Shown here: piece by piece, positions 61,345 through 64,000 of the stretch
How the letters are laid out: each line of letters opens with the position of its first letter
Position numbering within the stretch: the stretch's first letter is position 1
DNA from: JAJDXW01 sp965243335
GTDB taxonomy: Bacteria; Pseudomonadota; Gammaproteobacteria; HK1
Length of the DNA: 64,000 nucleotides
Assembly: GCA_965243335.1 (NCBI GenBank)
Contig: OZ251545.1
Coordinates: forward strand, 868,001 to 932,000
Direction of reading: 5' to 3'
The notes under the pieces: model-generated
What the model saw: the letters and a program-made list of their open reading frames with translations, nothing else
Databases searched by the model: none
What the model was told of the DNA's origin: nothing
Position numbers and translations under genes: made by a program

Positions 61345-62352
61345 ATGGACAGCGGAACCCCCACGTCGCACCCGGACTGCGACGTTATCGTGTACGAAGC
61401 CCCCGGCGGCGAGGCGCGCGTCGACGTGCGCCTCGACCGGGAGACCGTCTGGCTGACACAACAGCAGATGGCGGATCTGTTCGGGCGCGATCGCTCGGTC
61501 GTCGCCAGACACATCCGCAACGCATTCAGGGAGGGGGAGCTGGACCCGGAGGCAACCTGTGCAAAATATGCACAGGTTCAATCCGAAGGCGGGCGGACCG
61601 TCTCGCGCGAGATAGACCACTTCAATCTCGACGTCATCATCTCCGTCGGCTACCGGGTCAAGTCGGTGCGCGGGACCTGGTTCCGCCAATGGGCCACCCG
61701 CGCCCTGCGCGATCACCTGGTCCGCGGCTATACCCTGAACGAGCGCCGCCTCGCCGAGCGCGGTCTGCGGGAGGTTCGGGAGACCCTCGACCTCCTCGCC
61801 CGCACCCTGCGGGGCCAGGCGCTCGTGGACGATACCGGCCGGGCCGTGCTGGAGCTCGTCACCGGGTACGCCGACACCTGGCGCCTGCTGCTGGAGTACG
61901 ACGAGGACCGGCTGACGGCCCCTCCCGGCGCCAAGCCGTCCGTCGGGGTGCTGGATCATGACCGCGCCACCGGGGCGATCGCAGGGTTCAAGCGCGAGCT
62001 GATGGCGCGCAACGAGGCGTCCTCCCTGTTCGGCCAACCTCGCGGCGACGCCCTCGAATCGATCCTCGGCAACGTCGAGCAGACCATGTTCGGCGAGCCC
62101 CTTTACCGCTCCCGCGAGGAGAAGGCGGCGAACCTCCTCTATTTCGTCGTGAAGGACCATCCCTTCACCGACGGCAACAAGCGCATCGGCTCCCTGCTGT
62201 TCCTGCTCTACCTGAAGCAGGAGGGTGTGGAGCACGGGCTGAACCCCCAGGCGCTGACGGCGCTCACCCTGCTCATCGCCGAGAGCGCGCCCGCGGCCAA
62301 GGACCTGATGATCCGCCTCGTCGTCAATCTGCTGGCGGAACCCGCCGGGTGA
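61345..62352 (+). CDS. RhuM-family domain fused to a Fic/Doc domain
   Basis: 335 residues from ATG 61345, AAGGAG seven bases upstream. N-terminal RhuM (virulence RhuM) region: VWLTQQQMADLFGRDRSVVARHI, then EIDHFNLDVIISVGYRVKSVRGTWFRQWATRALRDHLVRGY. C-terminal Fic/Doc domain with HPFTDGNKRIGS (H272); the final Arg of the full Fic motif is absent, more like Doc. Fic enzymes transfer AMP or phosphate to proteins. No adjacent antitoxin was recognised. GC-rich. Confidence 0.88.
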   Translation: MDSGTPTSHPDCDVIVYEAPGGEARVDVRLDRETVWLTQQQMADLFGRDRSVVARHIRNAFREGELDPEATCAKYAQVQSEGGRTVSREIDHFNLDVIISVGYRVKSVRGTWFRQWATRALRDHLVRGYTLNERRLAERGLREVRETLDLLARTLRGQALVDDTGRAVLELVTGYADTWRLLLEYDEDRLTAPPGAKPSVGVLDHDRATGAIAGFKRELMARNEASSLFGQPRGDALESILGNVEQTMFGEPLYRSREEKAANLLYFVVKDHPFTDGNKRIGSLLFLLYLKQEGVEHGLNPQALTALTLLIAESAPAAKDLMIRLVVNLLAEPAG

Positions 62353-62673
62353 GCGGCGTTTCGGGCTTCGCGCCCGGCGCCGCCTCGACCCCGAGGTCGG
62401 CGTCTCCGAATCCGATGTCGAAGGAACCGCCCTCGCCTGGCCGGACGACGTATCGACGGCCCCGGGAGACGGGGCGACGATCCGGACGACTTCACTGCTC
62501 CGCCCCATGAGCCGCCGCGGGTCCGGCGCCTGAAGGCGGGGCCGCCTCGTTGTCCGCCCGCTTCCCGCGGTGACGAGGCGATGGAGCGAGACCCTGAAGC
62601 CTGAAGCCTGAAACCCGGAACCTGAACCCTGAAGTCTTGCCGCTTCCGTCGCTTCAGGGTACTTTTCCGAGCT
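62353..62673. other. Intergenic region with heptamer tandem repeats
   Basis: About 320 bases. Positions 62593-62634 hold six 7-base units close to CCTGAAG (CCTGAAG, CCTGAAG, CCTGAAA, CCCGGAA, CCTGAAC, CCTGAAG). A TACTTT sequence near 62660 could be a -10 element for the next gene. Otherwise nothing recognised. Confidence 0.6.
62593..62634 (+). repeat. Six tandem CCTGAAG-like heptamers
   Basis: Period-7 array, three units perfect and three with one or two changes, 40 bases upstream of the AlbA_2 gene. Confidence 0.75.
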
Positions 62674-64000
62674 ATGGACCTCCTCGCCGCCCTCAAGCGC
62701 CCCGAAGGGAAGACCCTGGAATTCAAGCGCGATCTGTCCTCTCCGGACGCGGCGCTACGGACCGTCACGGCCTTCGCCAACACCGCGGGAGGCACGTTGC
62801 TGGTCGGCGTGGAGGATGCGACGCGCCATGTCCGGGGGGTGCGCGAACCGCTCGACCTCGAAGAGCGGCTCGCGAACCTGATCAGCGACCGGATCGCGCC
62901 GCGTCTGGTTCCCGGCCTGGAGATCCTGCCCTGGCGCGACACCCACGTGTTGGGGGTCGAGGTCCATCCGAGCCCGAGCCGCCCGCACTTCATCAGGCGC
63001 GAAGGCCCCGAACGCGGCGTCTACGTGCGCGTCGGCTCCACCAACCGCCGCGCGGACCGGGAGCTCATCGAAGAGCTGCGGCGCTTGGCGCGCGGCGAAT
63101 CCTACGACGAGCAGGCGATGCCTGAACTCGACTCGGAAGCGATCGACTTCCGAGCGGCTTCAGAGTCGTTCGCCCCGGTTCGGAAGCTCCGGTGGGCGGA
63201 CCTCGAAACCCTGCGGCTGCTGGCCCGGCATCAGGGCCGCGAAGTCCCGACCGTGGGAGGAATGCTCCTGTTCGGCAAGGAACGCGGGCGGTATTTCCCG
63301 GACGCCTGGATCCAGGCCGGTCGTTTCCGCGGAACCGACCGGAGCCGGATCGACGACCACGTCGAGATCGGCGCCCATCCGGTGCGTTCGGTCGAGGAAG
63401 CCATCGCCTTCATCGAGAAGCACGCGCTGCGCGGCGTGGAGGTCGGAAGGGTGCGGGCGCGGGAGCGCTGGAGCCTGCCGCCGTCCGCCGTCCGGGAGGC
63501 GGTCATCAACGCCGTGGCCCATGCGGACTACGCACAACGCGGCGCCCCGGTCCGGGTGGCGATCTTCGATGACCGTCTCGAAGTGGAGAGCCCGGGCCTG
63601 CTGCCGTTCGGGTTGACGGTGGACGACCTTCGCCGGGGGGTCTCCAAGCTGCGCAACCGCGTCATCGGCCGCGTATTCCACGAGCTCGGCCTGATCGAGC
63701 GATGGGGCAGCGGGGTCCAGCGCATGATGGCCGCCTGCCGGGAGGCGGGGCTCGCCGAGCCGGAGCTGGAGGAGATCGGGACCCGTTTCCGGGTGACGCT
63801 GCGCATGGCCGGGGGCGAGGGCGGGGGCAGAGGCGGAGGCAGAGACCGGACCGTCGATGAAGTCGAACGCGCCGTCCTTCAGGCTCTGGAGAGCGGAGAC
63901 GGCCTGTCCACCCGTGAGATCGCCGCCGCGATCGGCCGCACCCCCCGCACCGCCCGGAGCAGGCTGATCAGGCTCATCGGACGCGGGCTGGTGCGGGAGA
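62674..64000 (+). CDS. Schlafen-type AlbA_2 / ATP-binding transcriptional-regulator-like protein (3' end outside window)
   Basis: 442 residues visible from ATG 62674; the frame is open at the right edge. N-terminal AlbA_2 domain: KTLEFKRDLSSPDAALRTVTAFANTAGGTLLVGVED and GVYVRVGSTNRRAD. ATPase-like region: AVREAVINAVAHADYAQRGAPVRVAIFDDRLEVESPGLLP, then RNRVIGRVFHELGLIERWGSGVQRM. After a Gly/Arg linker a winged-helix begins (GLSTREIAAAIGRTPRTARSRLIRLIGRGLV). This is the RecG-like or divergent AAA-4 group, often transcriptional regulators or defence proteins. Second such protein in the island, with only distant similarity to the one at 49471. Confidence 0.83.
   Translation, partial: MDLLAALKRPEGKTLEFKRDLSSPDAALRTVTAFANTAGGTLLVGVEDATRHVRGVREPLDLEERLANLISDRIAPRLVPGLEILPWRDTHVLGVEVHPSPSRPHFIRREGPERGVYVRVGSTNRRADRELIEELRRLARGESYDEQAMPELDSEAIDFRAASESFAPVRKLRWADLETLRLLARHQGREVPTVGGMLLFGKERGRYFPDAWIQAGRFRGTDRSRIDDHVEIGAHPVRSVEEAIAFIEKHALRGVEVGRVRARERWSLPPSAVREAVINAVAHADYAQRGAPVRVAIFDDRLEVESPGLLPFGLTVDDLRRGVSKLRNRVIGRVFHELGLIERWGSGVQRMMAACREAGLAEPELEEIGTRFRVTLRMAGGEGGGRGGGRDRTVDEVERAVLQALESGDGLSTREIAAAIGRTPRTARSRLIRLIGRGLVRE

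Overview
The window is a very GC-rich gammaproteobacterial chromosome segment. The evidence is gene order. On the left, lpoA-yraN-dolP diverges from rsmI, followed by RNase P RNA and then the full division and cell-wall cluster (mraZ, rsmH, ftsL, ftsI, murE, murF, mraY, murD, ftsW, murG, murC, murB, ftsQ, ftsA, ftsZ), lpxC, a DciA-type gene and secA. A PRK08999-type Nudix/thiamine-phosphate-synthase fusion, fdxA-mutS and prmB-aroC follow. MurE has the meso-diaminopimelate DNPR motif and the LpoA/DolP/LpxC genes imply a Gram-negative envelope. No genus can be assigned from the sequence alone.

Layout. 1-25.5 kb is core genome, mostly one tightly overlapping + strand operon for peptidoglycan precursors and the divisome. 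A promoter with five TGG repeats at exact 10-bp spacing (a MraZ box) lies in front of mraZ. Two essential genes here, ftsI and murC, each carry an apparent single-base deletion that reads most simply as sequence error. 25.5-30.7 kb is an accessory island between secA and the mutT-like gene: a decayed DNA methyltransferase, a two-gene ATPase/DUF4276 module, and a HEPN-like small ORF split by a recent IS4-family insertion with a 9-bp target duplication. 30.8-46.4 kb returns to mainly chromosomal genes: Rieske oxygenase, Nudix fusion, Uma2 nuclease, fdxA, mutS, htpG, prmB, aroC, and a LytTR / DUF2141 / carotenoid-oxygenase group. Copies of a dispersed palindromic element lie between several of them.

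46.5-64 kb is a second, larger accessory island that looks like a defence island. It holds an HD-hydrolase/nucleotidyltransferase pair, an hsdM fragment, two Schlafen-type (AlbA_2) ATP-binding proteins, and two orphan antitoxins flanking a chimera of their lost toxins. The most striking part is a five-gene unit at 52.08-59.76 kb with 4-base overlaps at three of its four junctions: MNT-HEPN fusion, nucleotidyltransferase-HsdS fusion, membrane TPR protein, PD-(D/E)XK nuclease-like protein and Ski2-like helicase. After it come a C-terminally truncated ATPase and a RhuM-Fic fusion. This five-gene unit is the best candidate for an undescribed system. No complete hsdM and no hsdR is present, so it is not an ordinary type I restriction locus as seen here.

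No tRNA, 5S/16S/23S rRNA or CRISPR array was recognised.
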